Source: Plectosphaerella cucumerina (lineage: Eukaryota > Ascomycota > Sordariomycetes > Glomerellales > Plectosphaerellaceae). Taken from it: a stretch of 64,000 nucleotides of DNA. The translations under genes and the position numbers were made by a program. The stretch is from positions 3,968,001-4,032,000 of the forward strand of contig JAGPXD010000002.1 in the NCBI GenBank assembly GCA_020746995.1, in the 5' to 3' direction. The notes under the pieces are model-generated. The model saw only the letters and a program-made list of their open reading frames with translations. It had not been told where the DNA came from and made no database searches. Positions 37,959 to 48,743 of this stretch are shown here, in pieces (the first letter of the stretch is position 1; every line of letters starts with the position of its first letter).

Positions 37959-38351
37959 GGTAGGCAGGTAAGTTGGTGTCTGGAAGTTGTGATGTATGAA
38001 GAAAAGATTGATTTCATCCTGTTCCCCGGATTTCGTGGACAAGTACCGACGGGAACGGCAGTTGGTGAGGTCATTGATTTGAGGGCCCCTGGATTTCAAA
38101 TCACCAGCGACCCGCACCGCTATCGCACTGGCAGGCACTCGCCCCGCAGAACTTGAACATGAACCCCGCCATGAGCCGAAAGACAACGGCAGGACATCCA
38201 GGTTTGATAGTTGGGGACTGACTTCTGGTTTGCTGACAGACAATTAATTACTACTAGCAACTTGAGTTTCGAATGATATGCCAGGAAGGGACGAAGAAGC
38301 ATGACGATGTGACACGGTTCCCAGGACTCCATCCACACGTTCAACAACCCC
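37959..38351. other. Short intergenic, SDR promoter
   Basis: About 0.39 kb between the end of the membrane glycoprotein gene and the start of the SDR gene, both minus strand. No element recognised. Confidence 0.5.
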
Positions 38352-39666
38352 CTATCCAATCTCGTGCAGGTTCCCCCGGTGGTGTCCAGCCGTGTTGGTG
38401 CCGACCTCATGAATAGTTCCCGGTGGGTTCGTCGGCTGCACGCCAGGTCCTGGACCCGGGGAATACACCTGGCTCACCCTGCTGGACTGGATGTCGCTGA
38501 CGTTGTCATACGGCATGCTGCTCACGGGGGTCGTGATGTTATTGTCGTACGGCGGCGCGTTGCTCACAGGCGTCACGACGTTTGTGTGCACCGGCGACCC
38601 AGCACCGCCCTTCCATCCATAGTTGTCTGTCGGGGCGTATGCGCCGGTCGGGGGGTAGTACTGCTGAACGGGAGGCTGCGGCTGCTGCGGTACGTTGCCG
38701 TGAGGACCCAGAGGAGCATTCTGAGCATTCGCCTGGGCGTCCTTCTTGGCGGAATGCCGGCGCATGAAGTAGAAGCCGAAGCCGATGAGAGCCAGGACCG
38801 CGACTCCTCCCACGGTGCCGCCGACAATCGCACCGATGTTGGTGCCCCCGCCAGAAGGAGGCGGGACTGGTGTCGGGGTGCTAGTGTCTGATGCCGAGGA
38901 AGATGGTGATCTGGAGGATGGTTCATCCGTGGTGCTAGGCTGACCATTCTCGGAGAATGAGGGCCTCGTAGAGGGCAGGTTTGTCGGCTCGTCGCTCCAT
39001 GTCGTCGTGAAGAAATCCCTGCCCTCCTGATCACTGTAGGTGAACTGGATGCTTTGGGGCGCCGCAACACTGGTCGAGGCGCATCTGAAGTCACGAAGGT
39101 TTGAAGGGTAATTGTATGTCCGGCAAAAGGGGGCCGACGACTCGGTACTATCATGGTGTCTCGATCAGCAAATGTCGCTGGCCGACTGTACGCACCAAGG
39201 AAGCCTACCATAGCAGATTGAACTCGTTCTCTTGACAAACATCATCGCAGATATTCGTGTTGGTTGCAGCGGTCCGCTCGTAGCACCTCAGCTTGGCCGA
39301 AAATGAGATGCTGGGGAGGTCGGCGCAGATGATTGCCGGGACAGCGTCAGGGGCCCAGGAGCAGATGCCGCCGTTTTCGCAGGTGATGGCGTTTCCAGGC
39401 GATCCAGACAGGAAGCCACATGTTGAATCTGGGGCCACAGTGACGACGGTGGTTGTAGGTGTCGTAGTGGCTAGCTGTCGGCGGTCGAAGCCTGCCCTCT
39501 GGGCTATCGTTGGTGTTGGTTGAGCGACACGCTGCTCATGTGCGGCAAGGATGAGAGACGCAAACTTGGGGTCGAGCGTCTCCTTCGGACCCTGAGCATT
39601 CGCGGTGCCTATGGCAGCCGAGAAGCCGAGGGCCAGGGGAAGGACCCGCGTCAAAGATGGAAGCAT
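38352..39666 (-). CDS. Single-pass membrane glycoprotein with Cys-rich ectodomain
   Basis: Two exons (39666-39209, 39147-38352) give 417 residues. The order is: signal peptide (MLPSLTRVLPLALGFSAAIG...ANAQ); ~150-residue ectodomain with spaced Cys; a Ser/Thr/Pro-rich stalk (TTDEPSSRSPSSS); one transmembrane helix (IGAIVGGTVGGVAVLALIG) with MRRHSAKK stop-transfer charges; and a ~140-residue cytosolic tail rich in Pro, Gln and Tyr. The intron joins FNLLC to TESSAPFCR, adding a Cys at the junction. The architecture resembles Wsc/Mid2-type wall sensors, but I see no definite WSC domain, so a sensor role is only a possibility. Confidence 0.8.
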
Positions 39667-40602
39667 TTCTTGGATGATTGCACTCGATCTTCACCAAGAC
39701 AGTGTTGTGGGATTGAAGCAGCTGCGGTGACCAGGCGATGAGCGAGGAGGCGCGCACACGCGAGGGGGAGCTCCCAGGTGGCCGCTGAAACCCTTTTAGG
39801 AGCAGAGCGGCAGACGGCTCGAGTCAGCCCATGAAATGTGCCCAAACCGCCTTGCGGGCGAGACTATCGACGAATTGGACCAAACGGATGGATCGCGAAG
39901 TTGTGGCTTGCAGGAGCTGAGGTAGGGACCCTTGCCATCCCCACCACATGGCCCAAAAGCGAGGCGCCGCGCCTTGGCTTAGACAACACCAGCCGCGCGG
40001 GAGCCAATCGAGCGAGGCGGAGGCGGCTGGGTGTTGTCAGACACGGCGGATCGTGCGGCCGAGCTTTGGCGGTGACGGGGTGGTGTCCGAGAGCTGCCCG
40101 GGACCGAACATGTCTCCGGAGTTTGGGGCGAAGGTCTGGCAGGAATGGCGGGGTATCTGATCGACTCTCGTTGCCACGGATAGCCCAAGCCGGATCGCAA
40201 AACCGAGATTCCTTGAGGCATGGAAATGCAGTCTTGTGGTACATGAACATGAGCAGCTTGGATGCTGATCATCTGAGCTCCTGGCCAGACGCCGTGGAGC
40301 TGAGGAAAAGGGGGCGTCCCACGGCCATCCCGACTGGCGCTGGTCTTGAAGAACAAAGAAAGCGCCGAGGCTGCGACATCCCTGGCCCCATCAGCCGTAT
40401 CGCCTGAGCTTCGATGCCCCAATCAACAAGATACAAGCTTGTCCCAAATATGCGCAGCGGAAGGGTGTGCGGGTGGCCTGCAGCCACGCCGTTGCGTTAG
40501 GAGGCGTGTGGCGTTTGACGCCAGCGAAATGATCCATTGTAGTAGCCAGTACATATTCCTACAATTCCCTGCCGCGTCCCGAGAGCCATCCAGCTTCCCA
40601 AG
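39667..40602. other. Intergenic
   Basis: About 0.94 kb between the second sugar transporter's stop and the membrane glycoprotein's start, both minus strand. Antisense-looking short open frames only. Confidence 0.5.
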
Positions 40603-42374
40603 CTAAGGCTTCTCGCCCATCGCCACAGCCTCGTTCTGCATCTGCACATCCGTCTTGTACTCCTTGAACTTGCGGGCCGGAATGCCCTTGGCGAACATCT
40701 CGTCCAACTCCTGGTACGAGCGACCACCAGTCTCAGGTTGGCAGAACCAGAGGTACACAAGGCAGAAGACACAAAGCCCGCCAAACACAAACGCGATCTT
40801 GGCGCCCATGTTGGCCTGGTCCGGGTTGAACATGTAAGGGATCACCCACTGCCACATGACGTTGATGGCGCTCTGCATCGAGTAGCCGATGGCGACCGTT
40901 TTGACGCGAAGCCGTGATGTCGCCGTCTCAGAGAGGAGAGGGAACGCTGTCGAGCCGATGGACACATTGTACCACCAGCTGTATATCAGGATGAAGGCTA
41001 CGGCGCCTTGGACCATGGGCTGGCTCGTACCAGTGCCAAGGCCGCCGGTGATGAGGAGGAAGATTGTGAGGACGAGCAGTCCCCAGAAGGTAAGATCACG
41101 GCGGCCAACCTTCTCAATAACAGCGGCGGCCATGAGGTTGCCGACGATTGACAGCACCGGCTGCGCAATCTGCAGGCGGAAACTCATCTGGGTCGAGTAG
41201 CCGGCAAGCTGGAGATAGTACTGCGCCATGCGTTAGTCTCAGAAAACGGATCGAGGTGTCGGCCAACTCACGGTGAAGTAACCCGCTACAAAGGCAATGC
41301 CACTCAGCGCTTGGATGCATAGAGGCATGATGCTAATCATAGTCCGGCGCAGGTTGGACTTGCGCAAGCACTCCATGTACGTGACGCCCTGCGTCTCGTT
41401 TTTGACCTCCTCGAGCGTGTTCTCCATCTGCGCCAGCTTCATGCGGCCATGCTCGCCGCTATGTCCGAGGCCGTTGAGGGCTCGGAGAGCGGACTCATGC
41501 CGGCCCTTGGACACGAGCCACCAGGGAGACTCGGGCATCCAGTAGATGAACATGGTGGCCACAACGGCGAAACCCCACTGGGCGCAGAAGACGGCGCGGT
41601 ATGCCCATCGGGTGTGCGTGTCACCAGTGTAGGCGATGATGATGAAGGCAGTCAGGGGCCCGAGACCGTAGGAGACGCCGACTCCACAGGCGAAGATGCC
41701 ACGGAGAGCAAGAGGTGCAATCTGTAAAAGGATATTAGAAGAGGTCTGTTTGTAGGTTGAATGGGATGGATCTGTACCTCGCCAATGTAGCTAACCATGA
41801 CTGTGCCGATAGCACCGACAACGAGACCGTTGAGCATCTTTCCGACGAAGAAGACGGGATTGGTGGTGGCGATGAACATAACGGCAACGGCGGCGAAGTT
41901 AATAAGGAGGGCGCCGAGAAGGACCTTCTTCCTGCCGATGTAGTCCGCCAGTTCGGCTGAGCCAAGGGAGGCAAAGATGGCTCTGAGAAGATGCTGTCAA
42001 CGCAGAACTCTTGCGAGGTCTGGTTATTCGGAGGGGGCTCACACTGCGATAGGGGCACCGTTGAAGGCTGACTGCCATGCCGCCGGCAGGACGTAGTCGT
42101 CACCATAGGCGTATCCGAAATCCTTGCGGAACTGGGGGATGCCGACGACGGCACCGGCGGCCTGGAGGTCGAAGCTGATGAGGATGACGGTCCAGAGGGC
42201 GTAGATGCACCAGATGCAGGAGGATCGGTACTTGCGGAAGGACTCGAAGATTCCTGTCTCGTGGTCCTCCTGGTCTGCAAGATGGCCAGCGAGTTGGTTG
42301 GTCGCGGCGTCGGTGTGCTCGGCCATGGTCTGGTCGGCCTTGTCTTCGCCGTGGGCAGTCTGGGCTGTCGACAT
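40603..42374 (-). CDS. MFS alpha-glucoside/maltose-type sugar transporter
   Basis: Four exons (42374-42043, 41982-41778, 41721-41272, 41220-40603) give 534 residues. Family marks are GAVVGIPQFRKDFG after helix 1, LADYIGRKKVLL, PESPWWLVSKGRHESALRAL, EKVGRRDL, and PETGGRSYQELDEMFAKGI followed by PARKF near the C-terminus. This combination is typical of the MAL/AGT1-like alpha-glucoside:H+ symporters rather than hexose carriers. It probably imports di- or oligosaccharides. Transcribed divergently from the Sde182-like gene across a 728-bp region, which suggests co-regulation. Confidence 0.92.
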
Positions 42375-43102
42375 TGTGTCTTGGGAGATTGTCTGATCAA
42401 GATTGACCAGTTAGCAATGAAGGGGTTGAGAGAGGGGGATGACAGCTTCCGCCCAACAGTCGAGAAGCATCGAGTATATATGTTGGCTCTGGGGAAGGCT
42501 CTCGCTTGTCCGATCTGGGGATGACCTCGTACAACCTCGTACTAACGCTTGCTCGGCAAGCAGTCAATTTCCCCATGGAGTTTGACTCGTGCCAACCTCC
42601 GCGTTTGACTTCCATGGAACCAACGGGGAAAATGAGGGATGTTGCGGGGCAGTGATTCTAACTATCGCTTAACCGTTGAACGGTGCTTAAAATCCCCGTA
42701 TGAGGCATGAAAAGAGTCGATCACAACGGCATCATCTACCGGCAGTTCGGTCACCAGGCCGCGTTAGTTTCTCCGGCTAATGGTGGTGTCATCTGGAGAC
42801 GCGCCGGGCGGTTAGCATGACTCGATGGGGCATCGGTGTCTTGGGGGGTGCCGCTTACAGCGCGTGGGTGCTTCGTGTTGCCTGTTCGGGCCAGGATGGC
42901 CCCCCTGAGCCAAGCCGACCCAGCACCAACTGTCCCGCTGACCCCTCGGCGGGGAGAGAGCAGTGAACTCACGCAGCATCAATATCTGTACAAGAACATC
43001 GGAGTCCCGAAGCTGCCCGGAACAGCGTGGGAGAGGAATGAGATCATATCCTAACAAGAAGCCCGAGAGAGGACTGCTCATCACCAGACATAGCTTCACA
43101 CG
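42375..43102. promoter_or_regulatory. Divergent promoter, MFS transporter / Sde182-like gene
   Basis: 728 bp between two divergent start codons. It contains the near-perfect palindrome ACCGTT-G-AACGGT at 42672-42684, a CCG-N5-CGG arrangement that could bind a Zn2Cys6 dimer, and single GGCTAA at 42775-42780. Function is inferred from position only. Confidence 0.4.
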
Positions 43103-44651
43103 ATGGCGCAACCAACGCAGGGCCAGGGCTCTCTCATCTCATTCCCCACAAAGCCCCGCGTCTTCATCTTGACAGACATCACCAATGAACCGGACGACGC
43201 CGAGTCATTCTGCCGCTACCTCACCTACTCCAATCAGTTCCAGACAGAGGGCATCGTCGCTGTGACGAGTACGTGGCTGCGAACTCGCGTCGCGCCCGAG
43301 GGCTTGCACGAGATTGCCGATGCATACGCCAAGATCGTCGACAACCTCCAGGCCCATGCCCATCCGGACTCGCCCTATCCTTCTGCCGATCATGTTAAGA
43401 GCCTGATCAAGCCAGGGCCACCGGTGAGTCGCAAAACCGAATCGCGTTGATGATTTTATCTGCTGACGCCTTGCCCAGGTCTACGGCATGGCCGCTGTCG
43501 GTGACGATGTCCCGCTCAGCGAAGGTGGCGAGCTCCTCCTGCAGAGGCTGACTGCAGACTCGCCAGACCCTCTCTGGGTCCTCGTCTGGGGCGGCGTCAA
43601 CGTCCTCGCCCAGGTCCTGTACCGCATTCGCGACAGGCCCGACGCCGCCAGCTTGCGCGCCAAGCTGCGCGTGTACACCATCTCCGACCAGGATGACTCG
43701 GGCGCCTGGATCCGGCAGCAGTACCCGGACATCTTCTACATTTGTTCGGTCCACGGCTGGAACCAGTACGGAACCGCGACCTGGCTCGGAATCTCCGTCA
43801 ACACCAACGACGGCGGCTGTGACCAGACCAAGGTCACCAAGGAATGGCTCAAGGAGAACGTCCAGCTCGGACCCCTGGGCGCCGTCTACCCCACGCCGGC
43901 CTTCGCCATGGAGGGAGATACGCCAACCTTCCTGTACCTCATCCAGAACGGCCTCGGCGTCCCAGAGGAGCCCTCGTATGGATCGTGGGGCGGGCGGTAC
44001 CTCCCCGTCAACGTGAGCGAGGCGGGAACACCGAAACGCGGCCACTTTGCCGATGCCTCCGACACGGTCGTCGGCAAGAACGGGCAGACATTCAGGAGCA
44101 ATCAGGCGACCATCTGGCGATGGAGGAACACCTTCCAAGACGACTTCGCCGCCAGGATTCAATGGACCTTGACGCCTGACTTCTCAAAGGTGAACCACCA
44201 CCCGGTCGTGGCCATCAACGGCGCATTCGGTCTGGCACCTGTGCACATTGAGGCCGATGCAGGATCCACCATCACCATCGATGCCTCCAAGACGTACGAC
44301 CCCGATGGCGACGAGCTCACCTTCCGCTGGTTCCAGTACGACGAGCCCAGCGCGACCCAGACGTACCACGGCTACGAGGTGTCCGAGCTCAAGATCAACC
44401 CTCTTGATGGCGGCCGCCGTGCCGAGGTCACCATCGCGCTGCCGGAGAAGTCGTGCATTATCGTGCGGGAACAGGCATTGATCGAGAAGGGGCTGCTGCT
44501 GCATCTCATTCTCGAGGTGACGGATTCTGGAACGCCGGCTCTGACGAGCTACCGGAGAGTCATTATCCAGCCGGTCAACCGCGAGTATACTGGGCCGGGG
44601 GCTGGAACGGCCTTGACGGATGACCAGATTGCGAACATGATGAGGCCATAG
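43103..44651 (+). CDS. Sde182-like / DUF1593 protein (nucleoside-hydrolase-like fold plus C-terminal Ig-like domain)
   Basis: Two exons (43103-43423, 43479-44651) give 497 residues. The N-terminal part has the Asp-rich nucleoside-hydrolase-like signature RVFILTDITNEPDDAESFCRY, then EGIVAVTS and VWGGVNVLAQVL; the C-terminal ~120 residues read like an Ig-like domain (IDASKTYDPDGDELTFRWFQYD). This is the Sde182 family, named after a cellulose-binding protein of a marine cellulose degrader; its enzymatic activity is not established. There is no signal peptide here, so intracellular action on an imported glycoside would be a fair guess. Head-to-head with an alpha-glucoside-type transporter. Confidence 0.85.
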
Positions 44652-45462
44652 GTCCGATGGTGTCGAGAGTCAAAATAGACAGATGGATCAGTTGCATAGT
44701 GAACCTGGCTGGCCGCTCGTCGCGAAGGTGTCTGTTCGATGTCAGGGATGCAGAACAGGATCACGGGACAAGTCGTCCGCAGATCCAACGTTTGATCGAC
44801 CCAATCCTTGCAAATGACAACCAAGTAAACCCAAGATGTGGTCGAGGGCCTTGTTCACTGGTGGCGATCCGGGACGTACAGATGAGATCACGTTGATGCA
44901 ACACGGCCCACAGTCCGGACACCAGCGCCGAGAGCCTTGTACACCACGGACAAAACCTTCAGGATGACTTCCAAACGGTAGCACCACCGGGGAACCCAAG
45001 ATGCCTCGGTGGAGATCGGGATTGCGCAAGTTGGAGGAAAGCGGCGAGGGTGCAATGAACTGCTCCGGCCAAGTTTGACCCTCGGTTTGTTGCGTCGGAC
45101 TCGGAGACACGTCCGAAGAACTGGGCCCTGTCGGAGCTTCTGCCCCTGGAAGATCGACCACCCAACAAGTGAAGCTTTGGGCGATAAGCATCGCAGGTAC
45201 CTGGCCACGCAGGGCAGTGAGGTGACGCGATATGATCAATCAGCTTGAAACCAAGGCTGAGCATTTGCTCCGAGAGACGTGTGTGTCGCCGTCGACGTGA
45301 GCGGCGGAGCAGTGGCAGGCTTGCAGCTACAAAAGGGGCGCCATCGAGTGTCGCTTGTGGACGTGGATGCTCGCCTCATGAATGCTTAGAGCGACTGTCT
45401 GTCATCTTACCAGTCGAAAGAAATCAAACGACGCGCTCTACATCACAACTGAATCTCTCAAC
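44652..45462. other. Intergenic
   Basis: About 0.8 kb between the Sde182-like gene and the polyol SDR gene, same strand. Nothing recognised apart from an in-frame alternative ATG for the latter at 45382. Confidence 0.5.
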
Positions 45463-46544
45463 ATGTCCATTGCGGCGCCGTTACGAACCTTACCTTGGCG
45501 GACAGTTGGCGCTGCCATGCGCAACTCAAACGCCTTGCGGTTGACTGCTGCTGGTGCCACTGCGCCCCAGTGCTTCCACACGTCCCTGCCACGGCCAAAG
45601 CCAAAACCGACAAACCCCGAGCCACGAGCGAACCCTTCCTATGAAGCCAAGCCTCCCTCAGGCATTAACGTCGGCAGGAAACAGTTCGCAGACTTTGACC
45701 TCAAAGGCCGGGTGTTTGTGGTGACAGGCGCGGCGCGAGGCTTGGGGCTCGCCCTGGCAGAGGCGCTGGTCGAGGCCGGTGGCAAGGGTAAGTGAGAAGA
45801 GGCAGGCCCCAAGCAGAGACTTCGGGCTGACAACGCATCTCAGTGTACTGCCTCGACGTCTTCCCCGAGCCCGACGAAGGATTCGCCGAGGCTCAGGAGC
45901 GCATCGTCCCCGAATGGGGCGGCTCGCTCGAGTACCGCCAGCAGGATGTCACCGACCCCGACAGCCTCAATGCGCAGTTCGACTCGATCGCGAGCGCGCA
46001 CCAACAGCTGGACGGCGTTATCAGCTGCGCGGGGATCCAGCAGATCACGCCAGCGCTCGACTACACGCTCGAAGACATGACGCGCATGATGAAGGTCAAC
46101 TACTCGGGCACGTTCCTGACGGCGCAGGCGGCGGCGCGGCAGATGTTCAAATACCGGTGCGCGGGCAGTGTGGTGCTCATCGCCAGTGTCTCGGGCTCCG
46201 TAGCCAACCGCGGCCTGCTCTCGCCGGCGTACAACTCGTCAAAGGCGGCCGTGGTGCAGCTCGCGCGCAGCCTGGCGATGGAGTGGAGCCCGACGAACAG
46301 AGAGGATGGCACGGGAGGGATTCGCGTCAACTGTATCAGCCCGGGCAATATCCTGACGCCCATGGTAAGGAAGAACTTTGAGGAGGTGCCTGGTCTGCGC
46401 GAGGAGTGGGAGTCGGCCAATATGCTGGGAAGGCTGGCGGAGACGCACGAGTTCAAGGGCGCTGCTCTGTTCCTGCTCAGCAGTGCGAGTTCGTTCATGA
46501 CGGGCAGTAACCTGATCATGGACGGCGGGCTGCGAGCGTGGTAG
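45463..46544 (+). CDS. SDR polyol dehydrogenase (D-arabinitol/sorbose reductase-like) with mitochondrial-type presequence
   Basis: Two exons (45463-45787, 45844-46544) give 341 residues. The first ~45 residues are Arg-rich, lack acids and end in CFHTSLP, resembling a cleavable mitochondrial presequence. The SDR core follows with FVVTGAARGLG, DVTD, ISCAG, IASVSGS, catalytic YNSSK and CISPGNI, and the terminal IMDGGLRAW. Sequence style is closest to fungal D-arabinitol 2-dehydrogenase and sorbose/L-xylulose reductase groups, which interconvert pentitols or hexitols and ketoses. Such SDRs are usually cytosolic, so the presequence is unusual. An in-frame ATG at 45382 would add 27 residues; 45463 has A at -3 and is preferred. 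Confidence 0.85.
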
Positions 46545-47768
46545 GCGGGAGTTTGCATCCCGATATGTTCTTGTACAGCTCTTGCAAAGCTCGGCGAGCC
46601 ATAGTAATCCCATCAAGTTTGTTCCATTCTTGTGATTCCATCTCTTTACTTGGCGATGCTCAGGTCGCGGCGATCGGTCGGGTCGGGTAGGGTTTGCTTC
46701 GGTCGGAGTGCAACGTCGGGTTGGGGGGGTTGTCGCGCAGCAGGTCGGGCTGTCGAGCAGCAGGTGCGGTGCCTTTGAGTGGATGGGCGAGGAATAATAA
46801 CAATGAGGGGATAGAATGTCGCAGTCGGATAGCGATTGGCAAATGTTCAGGGATCAATCGACCTGGTGGGTTGCCGACACGGGGGGAGAGGTTGTCATCG
46901 TGGAAGAAGCCCAGACAAGCCAGGCCACTTCTCAGACCGACTGTGATCAGAGCCGAAGGCAGCCACAGACCCCCACCTTGGCTGCTAGCACAGTTGGGCG
47001 GGGGGAAATTCCGCCAATCGTGTAACCGAATTGGGCCGAGACCGCTGGTCGGCAACGGCTATTGACGTTCGCCGCCGCCCATTGCCGATGGGATGTCGAC
47101 GCAATAGCCGGCGCATTTGACGAAAAGCTGGCGACTGGCGGAGTAGGCTGTCGTCAACTGACGCCTGCCGCCCCGTCTCTTCGCAAATAATTGGGGATAT
47201 CGTCTCCTCATCATGGATACCATCGGTGTACACGTATTCGAGACATGTGTGACCTGGTGGACAAAGATATGAATGATTTCTGAGTCGTGACTGCAGAGCG
47301 TCGATTGCCGCTGCCGTGGTAGGACCAGCTGGAGGCAAACTGGCAAATCCCCCCGGGGAAGGCCCCGCCGATCACCCCGCCAAACCCCCACCTCCGACGC
47401 AAAGAGGGAGCTCCTCCCGGGCCGGCCACTGGAGGACAGTGGAGGGGCGGCTTTTGGCGACGAACTGCCCCTCCTCCTCCCACTCTGGAGGTCATCTCCC
47501 CCGCCGCTGCCCCTCCTCACTGCGAATTACGTGACGGCCTCCCCGCCGTCGCGCGGCCGACTCGTCGCCCATTTAAATCCTCCGGTGTCGCTGCACATTC
47601 GCCCGAGGCGCGCTCTGGACGATGTTCTCTTGCTCTCGCCATCTTCTCCTCCCAAAACACCATCTCTCCCCTCGACACATCCTCCCCCTCCTCCGCCGTC
47701 CACCGACCCTTCGAACAAACCTCCACCAACAACACAATCACCACTTCCGAGCCTCACCCGCCGACAAC
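46545..47768. other. Intergenic with CT-rich leader
   Basis: About 1.2 kb. 47620-47760 is strongly pyrimidine-rich, a common feature of leaders of highly expressed fungal genes. The frame is open upstream of the next start (to 47622) but gives a His/Pro/Leu-rich sequence that is leader, not protein. Confidence 0.5.
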
Positions 47769-48743
47769 ATGAAGCTCCTCTACCCCACCTCCCTTAAGCT
47801 CGACGTGCCCAGCCTCGAGGGCTTCTCCGTCGACGTCGTCCCCTACGACGTCACAAAGCCCATCCCCGAGGAGCACGTCGACGCCGAGGTCCTCGTCACC
47901 TGGACCAACACGGCCGCCAATCTCAAGGACGCCGCCGGCCGTCTCAAGAGCCTCAAGTGGATCCAGTCCCTGGCCGCCGGTCCCAACGACGTTCTCAACG
48001 CCGGCTTCGACACCTCCCGCATTGCCGTCACCACCGGCTCCGGCCTCCACGACCACACCGTCGCCGAGCACGCCCTTGGCCTCCTCCTCGTTGCCGCCCG
48101 CCGCTTCCACGAGATGCGCGACTACCAACTCCAGTCCAAGTGGCCCGGCCACCTCGGCGGTCCCCAGCCCGACCGCCCCGCCGGCAACTTCACCACCCTC
48201 CGCGACGCCAAGGTCACCATCTGGGGCTTCGGTAACATCGCAAAGGCCCTGACCCCCCACCTCGTCGGCCTCGGCGCCACCGTCCGCGGCATCGCCCGCG
48301 CCCAGGGTGTCCGCAACGGCATCGAGGTCTACGGCGAGGACAAGCTCCCCGAGATCCTCGCCGACACCGACGCTCTCGTCATGATCCTCCCCGGCTCCGA
48401 ATCCACCAAGGACGCCCTCAACGCGGAGCGCCTCAAGCTCCTCCCCAAGCACGCATGGATCGTTAACGTCGGCCGCGGCACCTCGGTTGACGAGGAGGCC
48501 CTCTTCCAGGCCCTCACCGCCGGCGAGATCGGCGGCGCCGCTCTCGATGTCTTCGACGTCGAGCCCCTCCCTACCGAGAGCAAGCTCTGGAAGGCCCCCA
48601 ACACCTTCGTCTCCCCCCACGCCGCCGGCGGCAGGCCCCAGGGCGCCGAGGCCCTCATCACCGACAACCTCCGGAGGTTCAGGGCTGGCCAGTCCCTGCG
48701 GAACTCCATCTCCGCCGACCCTACGCCGGCGGGGAAGCTGTGA
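47769..48743 (+). CDS. D-isomer-specific 2-hydroxyacid dehydrogenase
   Basis: Single exon, 324 residues. The NAD-binding domain shows AKVTIWGFGNIAKAL. The catalytic residues are in NVGRGTSVDEE (Arg), DVFDVEPLP (Glu) and SPHAAGG (His), in the order of the family. HDHTVAEHALGLLL is the conserved helix before the Rossmann fold. It probably reduces a 2-keto acid (glyoxylate, hydroxypyruvate or similar) with NAD(P)H in the cytosol. Third codon positions are almost all C or G, more than in any neighbour, which together with the CT-rich leader suggests high expression. The start is MKLLYPTSLKL, with context CAACATGA. Confidence 0.92.
   Translation: MKLLYPTSLKLDVPSLEGFSVDVVPYDVTKPIPEEHVDAEVLVTWTNTAANLKDAAGRLKSLKWIQSLAAGPNDVLNAGFDTSRIAVTTGSGLHDHTVAEHALGLLLVAARRFHEMRDYQLQSKWPGHLGGPQPDRPAGNFTTLRDAKVTIWGFGNIAKALTPHLVGLGATVRGIARAQGVRNGIEVYGEDKLPEILADTDALVMILPGSESTKDALNAERLKLLPKHAWIVNVGRGTSVDEEALFQALTAGEIGGAALDVFDVEPLPTESKLWKAPNTFVSPHAAGGRPQGAEALITDNLRRFRAGQSLRNSISADPTPAGKL

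Noticed and set aside
42775..42780. GGCTAA as a XlnR/Xlr1-type site in the transporter promoter
   Set aside because: A single 6-bp degenerate site is expected about once per 2 kb; no paired or repeated copies.
47622..47768. 49-codon N-terminal extension of the hydroxyacid dehydrogenase
   Set aside because: It is the CT-rich leader read in frame, with His/Pro/Leu composition; the family begins at MKLLYP.
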